Numbered from the stretch's first letter, positions 53,861 through 62,928 are shown. The stretch: 64,000 nt of DNA from Dyella silvae (GCF_026421305.1 NZ_JAPJBQ010000003.1:186001-250000), one strand, 5' to 3'. Translations and numbers: made by a program. Notes: generated from the sequence alone by a model not told the origin.

Positions 53861-54325
53861 ATGAGCAAGCAGCATGAAACGGCCGGAACGAGCGCCCTGC
53901 GCGTTCTCGTGGTGCTGCTCGGCATGGGTTGGACGCTGCCCAACAGCGCACTGGGCGCGCTTGCTGGGCTGGCCTGCATGCCGTGGGGCGCACGGCCGGA
54001 ATGGCGGCGGCGCGAATGCGCCCTGGCATTCCGGTGCATGCCGGCGCCGGGCGCGGGCGGGGCGCTCACGCTGGGCAATGTCATTCTCTACACCGGCAAC
54101 GATCTGGATACGCCGTGCCTCACCTACGCGCACCGTGCAGGTCACGGCCACCAGCCACACATCTCGCTGGCCGATCACGAGCGGGCGCACGTTTACCAGT
54201 ACATGGTGCTGGGGCCGTTGTTTCTGCCGCTCTACGCGCTGTGCGGCGGTATCAGCGTGCGCAACCGGTTCGAACGCGCGGCGGATCGCTACGCGCAACA
54301 CCACCGCGGATGGTGGCCGTGGTGA
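53861..54325 (+). CDS. small HExxH-containing protein of unknown function
   Basis: A 154-residue protein with an N-terminal hydrophobic segment (ALRVLVVLLGMGWTLPNSAL). Near the C-terminus is HERAHVYQYMVLGPLFLPLY (His106-Glu107-His110), followed by Glu138 in NRFERAADRYAQ. HExxHxxQ...GP...Y plus a later Glu is the pattern of small gluzincin-type metal sites found in many uncharacterised bacterial membrane proteins. The region before it (LTLGNVILYTGND) looks beta. Whether it is a peptidase is unknown. GGAG lies ten bases before ATG 53861. Confidence 0.72.
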   Translation: MSKQHETAGTSALRVLVVLLGMGWTLPNSALGALAGLACMPWGARPEWRRRECALAFRCMPAPGAGGALTLGNVILYTGNDLDTPCLTYAHRAGHGHQPHISLADHERAHVYQYMVLGPLFLPLYALCGGISVRNRFERAADRYAQHHRGWWPW

Positions 54326-54334
54326 TAGCCGATC

Positions 54335-55747
54335 TCAGAGCGGATAGCGCACGCTGAGACTCAGGCTGTTGCACCAGTAACCCGAGCCACCGCCGTTGGC
54401 CGATGCCGTGGAACTACGACCGAGCTGCAGCTCCAGGCGGCCATTGCCGGGCAGCCGGCCATTGAGCGACACGCCGACGGTGTAGACACCCGCGCCGGCA
54501 CCATCGGTGACCTGTCGGCCGGCCGATACCACGCCACGCACTTTCCAGTCCTGGTTGAAGCTGTACACGCCGACCAACCCGATCTGCGCCGTGCGGTAAT
54601 GGGCGGGGTTGAAGTAGACGCCGTGACTCGGCTGGCTGCTATGGAAGATGCGCCCTGAAAATTCCGCGCCGATCGCGCCGCCCGTGTCGGGAATGTCATA
54701 CGGACTGAGCAGGACGCGCAGCGTGCCGCCATCGCGGTGATTGCCGTCGCTGAAATTCTGCCGGTAGTACGTGGGCACGATATACCAGCGCGACGCGGGA
54801 CGAATGCTCGTTCCAACGCTGTAGACATCGTAGATCAGCCGATCGGCGATGGCCGTGTCAGTCGGCACCGGTGCACGCTCGGCGCCGGTGGAGACACTGA
54901 AGCTGTCACTGGGCTGCAGCGTCCAGTGGGCTGCACCCTGTACGTAGTTCCAGCTGCCGCTGCGGCCCGGGCCCACATTGAGGTCGATAGCGTTGTTGTT
55001 GCCGATGCGCCATTGACCCAGCAGCGATACGTCGTCGAGATGGCGCACGTCGATGCCGTCATCCACACGCGTGGTGCTGGTGGCGACGCCCCAGCGCTGT
55101 GTCCAGTTTTCGTGTACGTCGGGCGCAAAGCGATAGGACGCGCCGAGATGCCAGGTATCCAGCCCGTCGCTATCGTGGCTGTAGCCGAAATCGCCCTGGA
55201 TCTGTGGTGCCATGGCAAGGCGCACATCGTCACTCAGCAGCTTGTACTGCCGCGGCAGGTAGCCCTGTCCGTCAGGAGCGGTGGTGGCGTCGAGATAGCT
55301 GACACTGCGATCCTGCCAGCCCAGCGACTGCGATGCGCGCATCAATTCCAGCGTCGGGCGGGCCTGTCCCTTGGCATACGGCGCCACCAGCGCGTAAGCC
55401 GCGCGTGGGTAATCCTGTGCATTGAGCGCCTGCGCGAGGCCGGTATCGGCGGCCTCCCGTGATGAAGCGTCTGCCGCCAGTTCGCGTGCGGTACGAAACG
55501 CCCGTTCTGCTGCTGGGTAATCGCCCAGCCACAACGAGGACTGTCCCAGTCCCATCGCCGCAGCATAACGGTCATCGCGCGATCCATCCGGTTGCGCCAA
55601 CGCTGCCTCGAACCGCGTGCGTGCCTGTGCAGGATGGCTCTCCAGCAGAGCGGCGCGACCGGCCTGAATATCCTGCGCCATCGATGCACTCTGCGCGTGC
55701 ACGGCGGGCAACAGGAACAGGGCAAGCCATGGCAGTCGCGCTTTCAT
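54335..55747 (-). CDS. outer-membrane TPR/beta-barrel protein paired with a polysaccharide synthase
   Basis: A 470-residue protein with a signal peptide (MKARLPWLALFLLPAVHAQS). Residues about 25-140 form TPR-like helical repeats (QAGRAALLESHPAQARTRFE, GLGQSSLWLGDYPAAERAFR). The rest is rich in alternating aromatic strands and ends in LSLSVRYPL, as in outer-membrane barrels. This is the PgaA/BcsC layout in compact form and suggests export of the polysaccharide made by the GT2 encoded just upstream. ATG 55747 overlaps the GT2 stop (ATGA), so the two are translationally coupled. Confidence 0.83.
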   Translation of the reverse strand: MKARLPWLALFLLPAVHAQSASMAQDIQAGRAALLESHPAQARTRFEAALAQPDGSRDDRYAAAMGLGQSSLWLGDYPAAERAFRTARELAADASSREAADTGLAQALNAQDYPRAAYALVAPYAKGQARPTLELMRASQSLGWQDRSVSYLDATTAPDGQGYLPRQYKLLSDDVRLAMAPQIQGDFGYSHDSDGLDTWHLGASYRFAPDVHENWTQRWGVATSTTRVDDGIDVRHLDDVSLLGQWRIGNNNAIDLNVGPGRSGSWNYVQGAAHWTLQPSDSFSVSTGAERAPVPTDTAIADRLIYDVYSVGTSIRPASRWYIVPTYYRQNFSDGNHRDGGTLRVLLSPYDIPDTGGAIGAEFSGRIFHSSQPSHGVYFNPAHYRTAQIGLVGVYSFNQDWKVRGVVSAGRQVTDGAGAGVYTVGVSLNGRLPGNGRLELQLGRSSTASANGGGSGYWCNSLSLSVRYPL

Positions 55748-57144
55748 TTCGTTCCCCAACGCTTACGCAGCCGCAACAGCTCGGCCATGTAGCCCATCAC
55801 GCAACCCGGCTGCAGCACCACGCCGTAAAACAGTGTGTAGACGAGCAGGCCGACCGGGTTGCTGCGCACGGTGAGGTCCTGCGCACGAAACATGCGCGAC
55901 TGAATCAGGTACATCAGGTAATTGACCAGGCACGCCATCGGCAACACCAACAGCGTCATCGGGCCGGCGAGCCAATAAATACCGAAGCAGGCAAGCAGAA
56001 GGCCCGGAATGAACACCAGCGTGTAAACCAGATCCATGTACGGGAACAGCAGATTCCACCAGATGAACAGCGTGCTCATGCGGCGATGGAACAGCAGGCT
56101 GCCATGCGCCTTGAACGCTTCGATAAGGCCGCGCGACCAGCGCTGGCGCTGGCGGATGAACTGGCCGAACGAGGTGGGTGCATTGGTGAACGTAATGGCG
56201 TCTTCGCAGTAGCCCACGCGATGACCGTCGCGCAGGATGGCCCAGGTCAGCACGATGTCTTCGCCCACGCATTCCGGCCAGCCGCCGACCACGCGCAGAA
56301 TGTCCGTGCGATACAGCGAGAACGCACCTTGCGCCACCAGCGTGCCCTGAAACAGGCTTTGCAGCCGCTTCACTGCCGCGATGCCGTGGAAGTAATCCCA
56401 CTCCTGCATGCGCGTCACCAGGTTGTGCCGCGAATTGCGCACCAACACAGCGCCGGCCACGGCGGCCGTCGTCGGTGGGTCGCTGAGATAACGCTCGACC
56501 AGGCGGCGCAAGGCGTGACGGTAGAGGTAGGAGTCCGCGTCCAGCGTGATGGTGAGCGGATGCGTCGCCAATCGCAGTCCGTTGTTCAAGGCTTTTGCCT
56601 TGCCACCGTTGCACTTCAGGTCGATCACCTGCAGCCATGGAAACGACACGCTGCGCAGCTTGTCCATGGTGCCGTCGGTGGAACCGTCGTTGATCACCAT
56701 CACTTCCAGCGGACCCGGATAGTCCTGCTTCGCAATACTGGCGATGGTGGCGAGGATGGAATCCTCCTCGTTATAGGCAGCCACCAGCACGGTGATGCCC
56801 GGGTAAGCACTGTCGGCGAACTGCGTGCGCGGCGGCCTGCGGTCAAGCAACAGACCCACGACCAGAAATGCGTTCATGAAGCCCGGCAGGATGGCGATAC
56901 CAAAGATCATCACGTGCGCGAGCGTCATTCCCACCAGACCGCTCAGTTCGTGGATCCAGCGCTGCGCAAGGAAGTAGGAGTACACCGCCCAACCAAGCGA
57001 GAGCGTCACGGCCAGCGCAAACTTGAAGCGCACGGAGAGGTAGTACCAACGACGCAGCTGACTGTCGTTGGCCGCTGCCTGCGGCAGACACAACGCACCT
57101 GCCGAGGGTGACTGCTTGGACCAATCTTGCGCGTTGACGCTCAT
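55744..57144 (-). CDS. membrane glycosyltransferase, GT2 processive synthase type (PgaC/NfrB-like)
   Basis: A 466-residue protein. Two N-terminal TM segments precede the GT-A domain: ITVLVAAYNEEDSILATIAS, VMVINDGSTDGTMDKL (nucleotide-binding Asp), TITLDADSYL (DxD-like), VGGWPECVGEDIVLTWAILR (base Asp) and RQRQRWSRGLIEA (Q/RxxRW). About four C-terminal TM segments follow. This set is typical of processive beta-glycan synthases such as PgaC. The sugar is not predictable. ATG 57144 is preferred over 57183. No PgaB-type deacetylase or PgaD is adjacent. Confidence 0.9.
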   Translation of the reverse strand: MSVNAQDWSKQSPSAGALCLPQAAANDSQLRRWYYLSVRFKFALAVTLSLGWAVYSYFLAQRWIHELSGLVGMTLAHVMIFGIAILPGFMNAFLVVGLLLDRRPPRTQFADSAYPGITVLVAAYNEEDSILATIASIAKQDYPGPLEVMVINDGSTDGTMDKLRSVSFPWLQVIDLKCNGGKAKALNNGLRLATHPLTITLDADSYLYRHALRRLVERYLSDPPTTAAVAGAVLVRNSRHNLVTRMQEWDYFHGIAAVKRLQSLFQGTLVAQGAFSLYRTDILRVVGGWPECVGEDIVLTWAILRDGHRVGYCEDAITFTNAPTSFGQFIRQRQRWSRGLIEAFKAHGSLLFHRRMSTLFIWWNLLFPYMDLVYTLVFIPGLLLACFGIYWLAGPMTLLVLPMACLVNYLMYLIQSRMFRAQDLTVRSNPVGLLVYTLFYGVVLQPGCVMGYMAELLRLRKRWGTK

Positions 57145-57485
57145 GTGGGTTTTCCTTCGCAGGAGCCGGCTTGGCGTGGGCACACATCAGCCCATCCCAT
57201 CGATAAGGCTCGATGGGTGGGGCGTGTCCGCACGGATGCCGGCTAGCCCTGAATGACCTTGGTGGTTTGTGGTAACTCTCCCGTCCCTGATGACAGATGC
57301 GGCAAGAGTCATGCCAGCACACGCGCTGGTGGTGCCATGGGCAAAACAGGGGCGGAATACCGAAAAAACGCTCAGATGGCGCGTGGTGCCCGCGCCCGGT
57401 GCGACGCTGCAAGGCACAAACTGACCGGAGATGACCTCACGCAGCGAAGCATCGCGGCGTCACCTCATGCAGGGCATGCGCGGAT
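57145..57485. other. 341-bp intergenic region upstream of the GT2 operon
   Basis: It should hold the GT2 promoter. I see one hairpin, CCCATCG (57196-57202) with CGATGGG (57211-57217), and an Arg/Gly-coding-like frame that I do not trust. I compared it with the c-di-GMP-I riboswitch consensus and found no match. Confidence 0.4.
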
Positions 57486-58088
57486 TCAGTTGCCGCTTTG
57501 ACTGGAGGTTTTGGGGCGTGGCGGCCGTTGCCCCTGACCCGGAGGACGGTTGCCACCCTGGCTCGGCGGCGGTGACGGGCGATGGCTTGGCGACGGTGGG
57601 CGATGGCCCGGCGCGGGCGGCCGATAACCGGGCGGTGGCGGGCGATGACCCGGACGCCATCCCGGCGGGCGGGGCGGCGGGCGCGGCGGATAGGGACGGC
57701 TATACCAGTAGTCGCGGTTCCGGTAGAACGGACGGTCGCGATAATAGTTGCCCCAATACACGCCAATGGAAAACGCGACGACGGGTATGCCGATGCGTGC
57801 GCCGTAATCGGTCACGTACACCGGCTGGTTCTGATACATGTACCGCACAAACGTGCCGGCGACCCAGCCACGCGCACCCATGGTGACGACATCGCACCAG
57901 GCCCAACCTGTTGTGCACCCCTGGATGTTGACGGCGGTGCCAGCCCGCAACTGCGCAATGGTCGGATAGGCGATGCCCGGTCCGGCATACAGGTCGACGT
58001 AGGAAGTGACCACGCCGTTGAACACCTGCGCATGGCTTGGTGCAGCAAGGCCCAACAACAGCAGCAGGGACCAGAAGAATCGCTTCAT
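57486..58088 (-). CDS. exported SH3b-domain protein with proline-rich tail
   Basis: A 200-residue protein with a signal peptide (MKRFFWSLLLLLGLAAPSHA). A bacterial SH3 domain covers about residues 22-80 (SYVDLYAGPGIAYPTIAQLR, GWAWCDVVTMGARGWVAGTF), with two Cys that may form a disulphide. A Tyr/Arg-rich link follows, then about 60 residues of Pro/Arg/Gly (YPPRPPPRPPGWRPGHRP type). It probably binds peptidoglycan or stays in the periplasm. ATG 58088 is chosen at the signal peptide. Confidence 0.85.
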   Translation of the reverse strand: MKRFFWSLLLLLGLAAPSHAQVFNGVVTSYVDLYAGPGIAYPTIAQLRAGTAVNIQGCTTGWAWCDVVTMGARGWVAGTFVRYMYQNQPVYVTDYGARIGIPVVAFSIGVYWGNYYRDRPFYRNRDYWYSRPYPPRPPPRPPGWRPGHRPPPPGYRPPAPGHRPPSPSHRPSPPPSQGGNRPPGQGQRPPRPKTSSQSGN

Positions 58089-58185
58089 CGACGCTTCTCC
58101 CGAATAGTCATCGCGATCAGACTGCGGTGAGTGCGAAGAATCCGTCAACTTGGCGAGCCGCATTAACGCGCGCGGCAGGTTGCAT

Positions 58186-59472
58186 TCAGGCAGGCACGCA
58201 GCGCCGCTGCCACAGGTAGATCGGCCATCCTGCCAGCAACAGCACGGCGCCCCACAACAATGGCTCGGCGCCGGCGCCCGCCAGCGCCCAGACGCTGAAG
58301 ATCAGCGCTCCTGCGGCCACCATCCTGCGCCACGCGCTGGCGTGCGCACCGTCCAGGCGCCACCACGCCAGCGTGGTGATCAGGTACGGCAACAGCGTTG
58401 TCGCAGTGGACAACAGGATCATGAAGGTGAACAACGCCACGAGTGAGCGCGTGTAGTTCGCTGCGATCAAGGCGCTGGCCAGCACGCTGCTCACCAGCAG
58501 GCCCAGCCACGGCGTGCCACGCTTATCGGTGCGAGCGAATGCGCGTGGAAACAAGCCGTCTTCCGCGGCGGCCATGGTGGTCTGCGCCACCAGCAACACC
58601 CAGCCATTGAGGGTGCCGAAACAGGAAATGGCCGCCACCACCGCCATCCCCACGCCAGCGGCAGGGCCCCACGCGTACGCTGCGGCGGTCGCCATGGGGG
58701 CGGGTGACCCCTGCAAGGTCTCCGCGGGCAACATGCCGATGACCACGGTGCACGCCAGCATGGTTGCCACGCCCGCCATCAGCGTGCCGATCACGGTGGC
58801 ACGCGGTACGGTGCGCAAGGGGTCGGCCACGACGCCAGTGGGCACCGTCGCCGTCTCCAGTCCCAGCAGGGCCCACAGTGCCAGCGTGGCGGTCGAGAGC
58901 GACACTTCAGCCAGCGGCTTGCCGCTGGGATTGAACGGCGCATGGACGCCGCCGTGCAGCGCGGTCAGCCCCAGCAGTCCAAACACCAGCAACGGCACCA
59001 GCTTGAGCAAGGTGGTGATGACGGCGACGCGGCCGGCCTCGCGCACGCCGGTGAGCGTGATGCCGGTGCACAACCACAACGCCCCCAGCGAGCACAGCGC
59101 ACCGCGCAGTGGCGTGGCGGTGGCGGCGGGCCACAGTGCGCCCAGGCTGCCGGTGAAGGCGACGGCGATGGCCGCGTTCGCCGACCAGGTGCAAACCCAG
59201 TAGCTCCACGCCACCACGAAACCCATGCGGTCACCAAATGCGCGCCGCGCATAAGCGTAGGGGCCGCCGTGATTGGGGATGCTGCGCGACAACCACGCAA
59301 ACACCAGCGCCAGCATCCATGCACCGCCCAGGCTGATGCCCCAGCCCAGCAGGCTGGCCGCGCCGAACGGTGCCATCGATGCAGGCAAGACAAAAATGCC
59401 TGAGCCGATCATGTTGCCGATCACCAGGGCGATCAGCGTCCACAGCCCGATCACCCGTGGCGGCATGCTCAT
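58186..59472 (-). CDS. APC-superfamily amino acid permease (AdiC/YjeH-like)
   Basis: A 428-residue transporter with about 12 TM helices. TM1 has LIALVIGNMIGSGIFVLPAS, as in AdiC/CadB/YjeH-type exchangers. GGPYAYARRAFGDRMGFVVA and LWALLGLETATVPTGVVADP (TM6) are further family segments. The substrate is unknown. Its ATG overlaps the stop of the Rieske oxygenase gene (59469-59472), so both are made together; the oxygenase may act on the imported compound. Confidence 0.88.
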   Translation of the reverse strand: MSMPPRVIGLWTLIALVIGNMIGSGIFVLPASMAPFGAASLLGWGISLGGAWMLALVFAWLSRSIPNHGGPYAYARRAFGDRMGFVVAWSYWVCTWSANAAIAVAFTGSLGALWPAATATPLRGALCSLGALWLCTGITLTGVREAGRVAVITTLLKLVPLLVFGLLGLTALHGGVHAPFNPSGKPLAEVSLSTATLALWALLGLETATVPTGVVADPLRTVPRATVIGTLMAGVATMLACTVVIGMLPAETLQGSPAPMATAAAYAWGPAAGVGMAVVAAISCFGTLNGWVLLVAQTTMAAAEDGLFPRAFARTDKRGTPWLGLLVSSVLASALIAANYTRSLVALFTFMILLSTATTLLPYLITTLAWWRLDGAHASAWRRMVAAGALIFSVWALAGAGAEPLLWGAVLLLAGWPIYLWQRRCVPA

Positions 59473-60557
59473 GCGTCGGTGAGCGTGTCGCGGTAAGCGC
59501 GGCGCACCAGTTCGTGGAAATGGTGCACGGCGTTTTCGCGCAGCGGGTTCAGCCGTCCTGCTTCATAGGAGCCAGAGGCGAGTCCGCGCTGCACGTCCTC
59601 GCAGATGGTGATGTCCTCGTCCTGCACTTCGTCGCTGAAGTCGACATCGCGTGCGCGCCGCGTCTGCGCCTCGGCGCTGTCGTCGGGTGCGTAGTAGAAA
59701 TCGAATTCCACGCGGCAGCGATCCACGCCCAGCGGCAGCACGCGATTGGTCTGCAAGCGTCCGGGCAGAATGTTGAGCATGGTGTTGGGGTGGATGAAGT
59801 AGTACAGCGCTTCACCGCTGCCATACAGGTCGCTGGCGCTTTCCAGCGGGCTGAACTGGAACGAATACCACTCGGCGGTCTCGGTGATGTAGCTGCGATA
59901 GTCGAGCAGGCTGTTCAGGCCAGGGTGGATGCAGGGTACGTGGTAACCCTCGAGGTAGTTGTCCACGTAAACCTTCCAGTTGCACGCTACGTCGTAACTG
60001 GAGCGGTGATGGAACACGTAGTGCTCCAGCGAGCGGTCGGGCCCGAGGCGTTCGTCGATCCCGGCCACGATTTCCTGGAACGGCGGTGCATCGCCAATCG
60101 CGACGAAGACAAGGCCCTGCCATACCTGCACGCGTACCTCGGGCAGACGGATATCCGATGGATGGAAGTCGGGTGTGCGACCCATTTCCGGGGCGCCGCG
60201 AAGGACACCATCCAGGCCATAGGTCCAGCCGTGATACCGGCAGCGCAACGCCTTGGCGCCCTTGCCGTCGCAACTGGCGATGGGTCCTGCGCGATGCCGG
60301 CAGACGTTGTGGAAGGAGCGGATGACCTGATCCTCTCCACGCACCACCAGCAAGGGCAGTCCAGCTATCTGAGTCACCACATGGTCGCCCGGATCGGGCA
60401 GCTGTGACTGATGGCAAACCAGCTGCCAGCTGCGCGCAAAGATCGCGCGGGCATCCAGCGCCGCCATGCGTGGGTCAGTATAGAAACGTGCGGGCAGGGT
60501 CAGTGCGTGATCGAGCGGTTGCGGGGCAAGAACAGGAGCATCGAGCAGATCACGCAT
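59469..60557 (-). CDS. Rieske non-haem iron oxygenase, alpha subunit
   Basis: A 362-residue ring-hydroxylating/demethylating-type oxygenase. The Rieske [2Fe-2S] ligands are Cys86, His88 (VCRHRAG) and Cys106, His109 (LRCRYHGWTYG). The mononuclear iron His pair is in DNYLEGYHVPCIHPGL (His206, His211). The pattern is close to choline-monooxygenase or betaine-demethylase-type Rieske enzymes as well as aromatic dioxygenases, so the substrate is open. No reductase or beta subunit is nearby. ATG 60557 is used; TTG 60563 is in frame. Confidence 0.88.
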   Translation of the reverse strand: MRDLLDAPVLAPQPLDHALTLPARFYTDPRMAALDARAIFARSWQLVCHQSQLPDPGDHVVTQIAGLPLLVVRGEDQVIRSFHNVCRHRAGPIASCDGKGAKALRCRYHGWTYGLDGVLRGAPEMGRTPDFHPSDIRLPEVRVQVWQGLVFVAIGDAPPFQEIVAGIDERLGPDRSLEHYVFHHRSSYDVACNWKVYVDNYLEGYHVPCIHPGLNSLLDYRSYITETAEWYSFQFSPLESASDLYGSGEALYYFIHPNTMLNILPGRLQTNRVLPLGVDRCRVEFDFYYAPDDSAEAQTRRARDVDFSDEVQDEDITICEDVQRGLASGSYEAGRLNPLRENAVHHFHELVRRAYRDTLTDA

Positions 60558-60636
60558 GCGCAACTCGCCAGTGGTGGTTTGGCTGAGTATTGACCGCCTG
60601 CCGCCGGGCCGGATAGGGGTCTAATCGGCCACTTTT

Positions 60637-62505
60637 TCACACGGTCGTGAGCTGCTCCTGCACATCGTTGATCGAATGGCGGATGCGCTGGCTGAAGATG
60701 GAGTCCTCATGGTGGATCAACACAAGCCGCTCCGTCGCACGCGTCATCGCGACATAGAGCAAGCGTGCTTCATCGGCTTCGTTCTTGCCGGGCTTGGGCA
60801 GCGACCCCAGGCCCGGAATGATCACCAACGGAAACTCCAGACCCTTACTGGAGTGCATGGTGACCAGCTTCACCGTGTCGTCCACGACAAACAGTGACGT
60901 CTTGCCATTGCCTTCGGCCAGCCGGCTCGGTATCCCGTCACGCTGCAAGGCTTCGTGCAGTTTCTCGCCTTCCCAGCTGTTGCGGAAAATCACGGACATG
61001 TCCGACAGCGGGCGGCCGTTATCGCGCTCATCACGCAGGCGCTGAAGGATCGCCGGCAGCTGATCTTCCTGTCGCTCCACGCGGATCAGTTCGGGCAGCG
61101 CGCCACGGCGGCCGGCGCTTTCCGGCGCGATCAGCGGCACACTGTCCTCGTCTTCGCTGCGCTCCAGCAGCAGCTCGTTGGCGAACGCGCGCGCCACCGA
61201 AAGAATTTCCAGCGTGTTGCGGTAGTTGAGCTTGAGGATGGTCGTGCGGCCCTGTGCCTGCACGCCCAGGCTCTTCCAGCTGAGTTTCTTGCGATTGGCC
61301 TGGCCGTAGATGTTTTGCGCGTCGTCGTACAACACCAGCAGCGAATTGGTGTTGGGGTCGATCATCTGAACGATCAGCTTGTACCAATCCGGTTCGAAAT
61401 CGTGGCCTTCGTCGATTAACACCGCGCCGTACTGAAAGCGCGGAATCTGCCCGTGATCGACACCGGCAATGACCGCCGGCGGCAGCTCCTCGGCAAAGTG
61501 CGGGCCATCCGGTGGCAGCGGCACGTGATAAGCCGTGAGCATGCTGCGGCACCACTTGTGGAAGTTGTACACCTGCACTTTGTCGCTCAGGCCGCGCTCG
61601 CCCATCAGTTGATCCAGCCGCGCTGCCAGCGTCTTGTTGTAGCAGAGCACCAGGATGGGCTTGGACAATGCGCGTGCCAGCTCCATCGCGCGAAAGCCAA
61701 GAATCATGGTTTTGCCTGAGCCCGCCACGCCGTGAATGATGCGATGCTCATCGCCCAGCGAGCGGGCGAGCAGTTCTTGCTGGGCGTCCATCACCTTGAT
61801 GAGGTCGGGCACCTCCACCTTGGTGACCTTGGCCTTGTCGCTGGATGCGAACAGGCCGAACTGGCCGTCACCCGCTTCCACGCGAATTTCGGGGAACAGG
61901 TGCCAGCGCACGCGATCGATCTGCGGCAGCGTAAGCGCCTGCGGAAAAATCCACGGAAACATCGCCCACAGACGCTCCTGAAACGCCTCCGGCTCCACTG
62001 ATTCGTACATCTCGTCCTGGCAGATCACCAGGTGGGCCGGAATCACCTTCTCCAGTTCACCCGCCTCGAACTGCTTGCGGCTGATGTTGGCGAGCACCAC
62101 GCCATAACCCCACGGCATGATCAGCTTGCCTTCGTGAGTGTGCCCGGACGGAAAGCGCAATGCCGGGTCGCGCTGCAGCACCTTGTAGATCTCGGTGGCG
62201 TAATCGCGCGCCTGCATCAGCGGGTTGGGCTGCTTCACGCTGCTGGTGTTAGTGAGCAGGGTAAACAGCGTGGGGTCGGCGTGCTGGATGGTGCCGGGCT
62301 TCCAGTCCTTCACTTCCAGCACCAGCAGGCCACGGCGCGGATGAAACACGATGAAGTCGGGGTGGCGCTGTTTGGGACCGACGGGGACGTCGTACCACAG
62401 CAGGTAATCGTCTTCGAGCTTCTGCTCCAATCGCTCAGACAAGCGCTTTTCGCCGCTGGTCATGCGCGAAAGGCAGCTGTTTCGGGATGGAATGAGCTTG
62501 GCCAT
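60637..62505 (-). CDS. NERD nuclease domain fused to a UvrD-type SF1 helicase
   Basis: A 622-residue protein. The N-terminal NERD domain (residues about 15-130) has the nuclease core HPDFIVFHPRRGLLVLEVKD (Asp50, Glu64, Lys66). The SF1 helicase follows, with Walker A HGVAGSGKT at about 258-266, AVLIDEGHDFEPDW (Walker B), LVLYDDAQNIYGQ and LKLNYRNTLEIL. The C-terminal motifs are LVTMHSSKGLEFPLVIIPG and LLYVAMTRATERLVL. Such fusions act in DNA repair or in defence against phage or plasmids. It is a single gene with housekeeping neighbours. GGCGCCACG precedes ATG 62505, so the ribosome site is poor. Confidence 0.9.
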   Translation of the reverse strand: MAKLIPSRNSCLSRMTSGEKRLSERLEQKLEDDYLLWYDVPVGPKQRHPDFIVFHPRRGLLVLEVKDWKPGTIQHADPTLFTLLTNTSSVKQPNPLMQARDYATEIYKVLQRDPALRFPSGHTHEGKLIMPWGYGVVLANISRKQFEAGELEKVIPAHLVICQDEMYESVEPEAFQERLWAMFPWIFPQALTLPQIDRVRWHLFPEIRVEAGDGQFGLFASSDKAKVTKVEVPDLIKVMDAQQELLARSLGDEHRIIHGVAGSGKTMILGFRAMELARALSKPILVLCYNKTLAARLDQLMGERGLSDKVQVYNFHKWCRSMLTAYHVPLPPDGPHFAEELPPAVIAGVDHGQIPRFQYGAVLIDEGHDFEPDWYKLIVQMIDPNTNSLLVLYDDAQNIYGQANRKKLSWKSLGVQAQGRTTILKLNYRNTLEILSVARAFANELLLERSEDEDSVPLIAPESAGRRGALPELIRVERQEDQLPAILQRLRDERDNGRPLSDMSVIFRNSWEGEKLHEALQRDGIPSRLAEGNGKTSLFVVDDTVKLVTMHSSKGLEFPLVIIPGLGSLPKPGKNEADEARLLYVAMTRATERLVLIHHEDSIFSQRIRHSINDVQEQLTTV

Positions 62506-62758
62506 CGTGGCGCCCCTGACGTCCGGTCCGGCGACGTTAGCGGATCGGCAGGGCGTGTCAATGGAGCTACCACGGGCCCCGGGGCTGGGTTTTTGCCAGT
62601 GCTGCAGCGTATCGGCAGATACGCCGTTCTCAGTGGCGAATCGGTTCGCGGGCAGGGCGGGCGAGGACGTTCCAGGGGGATCTCGTCACCAAAGGCTATC
62701 GCTTGGTTTCAAATGCATCCTTTGCGCGCGCAAAAATCCTGTGTTATCTCTATCGACC

Positions 62759-62842
62759 ATGACCTCCCACACCGCCCGCCAGTATTTTTGGTTTTACGGC
62801 TATCCGATGCCGCTGGCGGAGGGTTGGTCGCGACTGTCTTAA
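62759..62842 (+). CDS. aromatic-amino-acid-rich leader peptide of the DAHP synthase gene
   Basis: A 27-codon frame, MTSHTARQYFWFYGYP followed by MPLAEGWSRLS, carries Tyr9, Phe10, Trp11, Phe12, Tyr13, Tyr15 and Trp23. It ends 18 bases before a terminator and 86 bases before the aroG-type start. Ribosome stalling on the Tyr/Phe/Trp run would report aromatic amino acid shortage. No clear ribosome site precedes ATG 62759. A possible promoter TTGCGC-17-TATCTC (62722-62750) would start the RNA almost at the ATG, giving leaderless translation. Upstream (62506-62758) I see no other gene. Confidence 0.8.
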   Translation: MTSHTARQYFWFYGYPMPLAEGWSRLS

Positions 62843-62860
62843 CGACAAGTCACCATTCCC

Positions 62861-62896
62861 AAAAAGGCCGCCAGCCACCACTGGCGGCCTTTTTTA
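62861..62896 (+). terminator. attenuator terminator with a competing antiterminator
   Basis: A 14-bp stem AAAAAGGCCGCCAG / CTGGCGGCCTTTTT (62861-62874 with 62881-62894) has a CCACCA loop and six T. The segment CTGGCGG at 62813-62819, inside the leader-peptide codons, is identical to part of the 3' arm. It can pair with CCGCCAG (62868-62874), which would exclude the terminator. This is the classical arrangement for ribosome-mediated attenuation. Confidence 0.88.
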
Positions 62897-62928
62897 TGGT
62901 CGCCAGTGCACCCCACCAGGAGACCACC

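Noticed and set aside
57145-57485. Possible c-di-GMP riboswitch before the GT2 operon
   Set aside because: Neither strand shows the CACGCACAGGGCAAACC and GCAAAGCC blocks.
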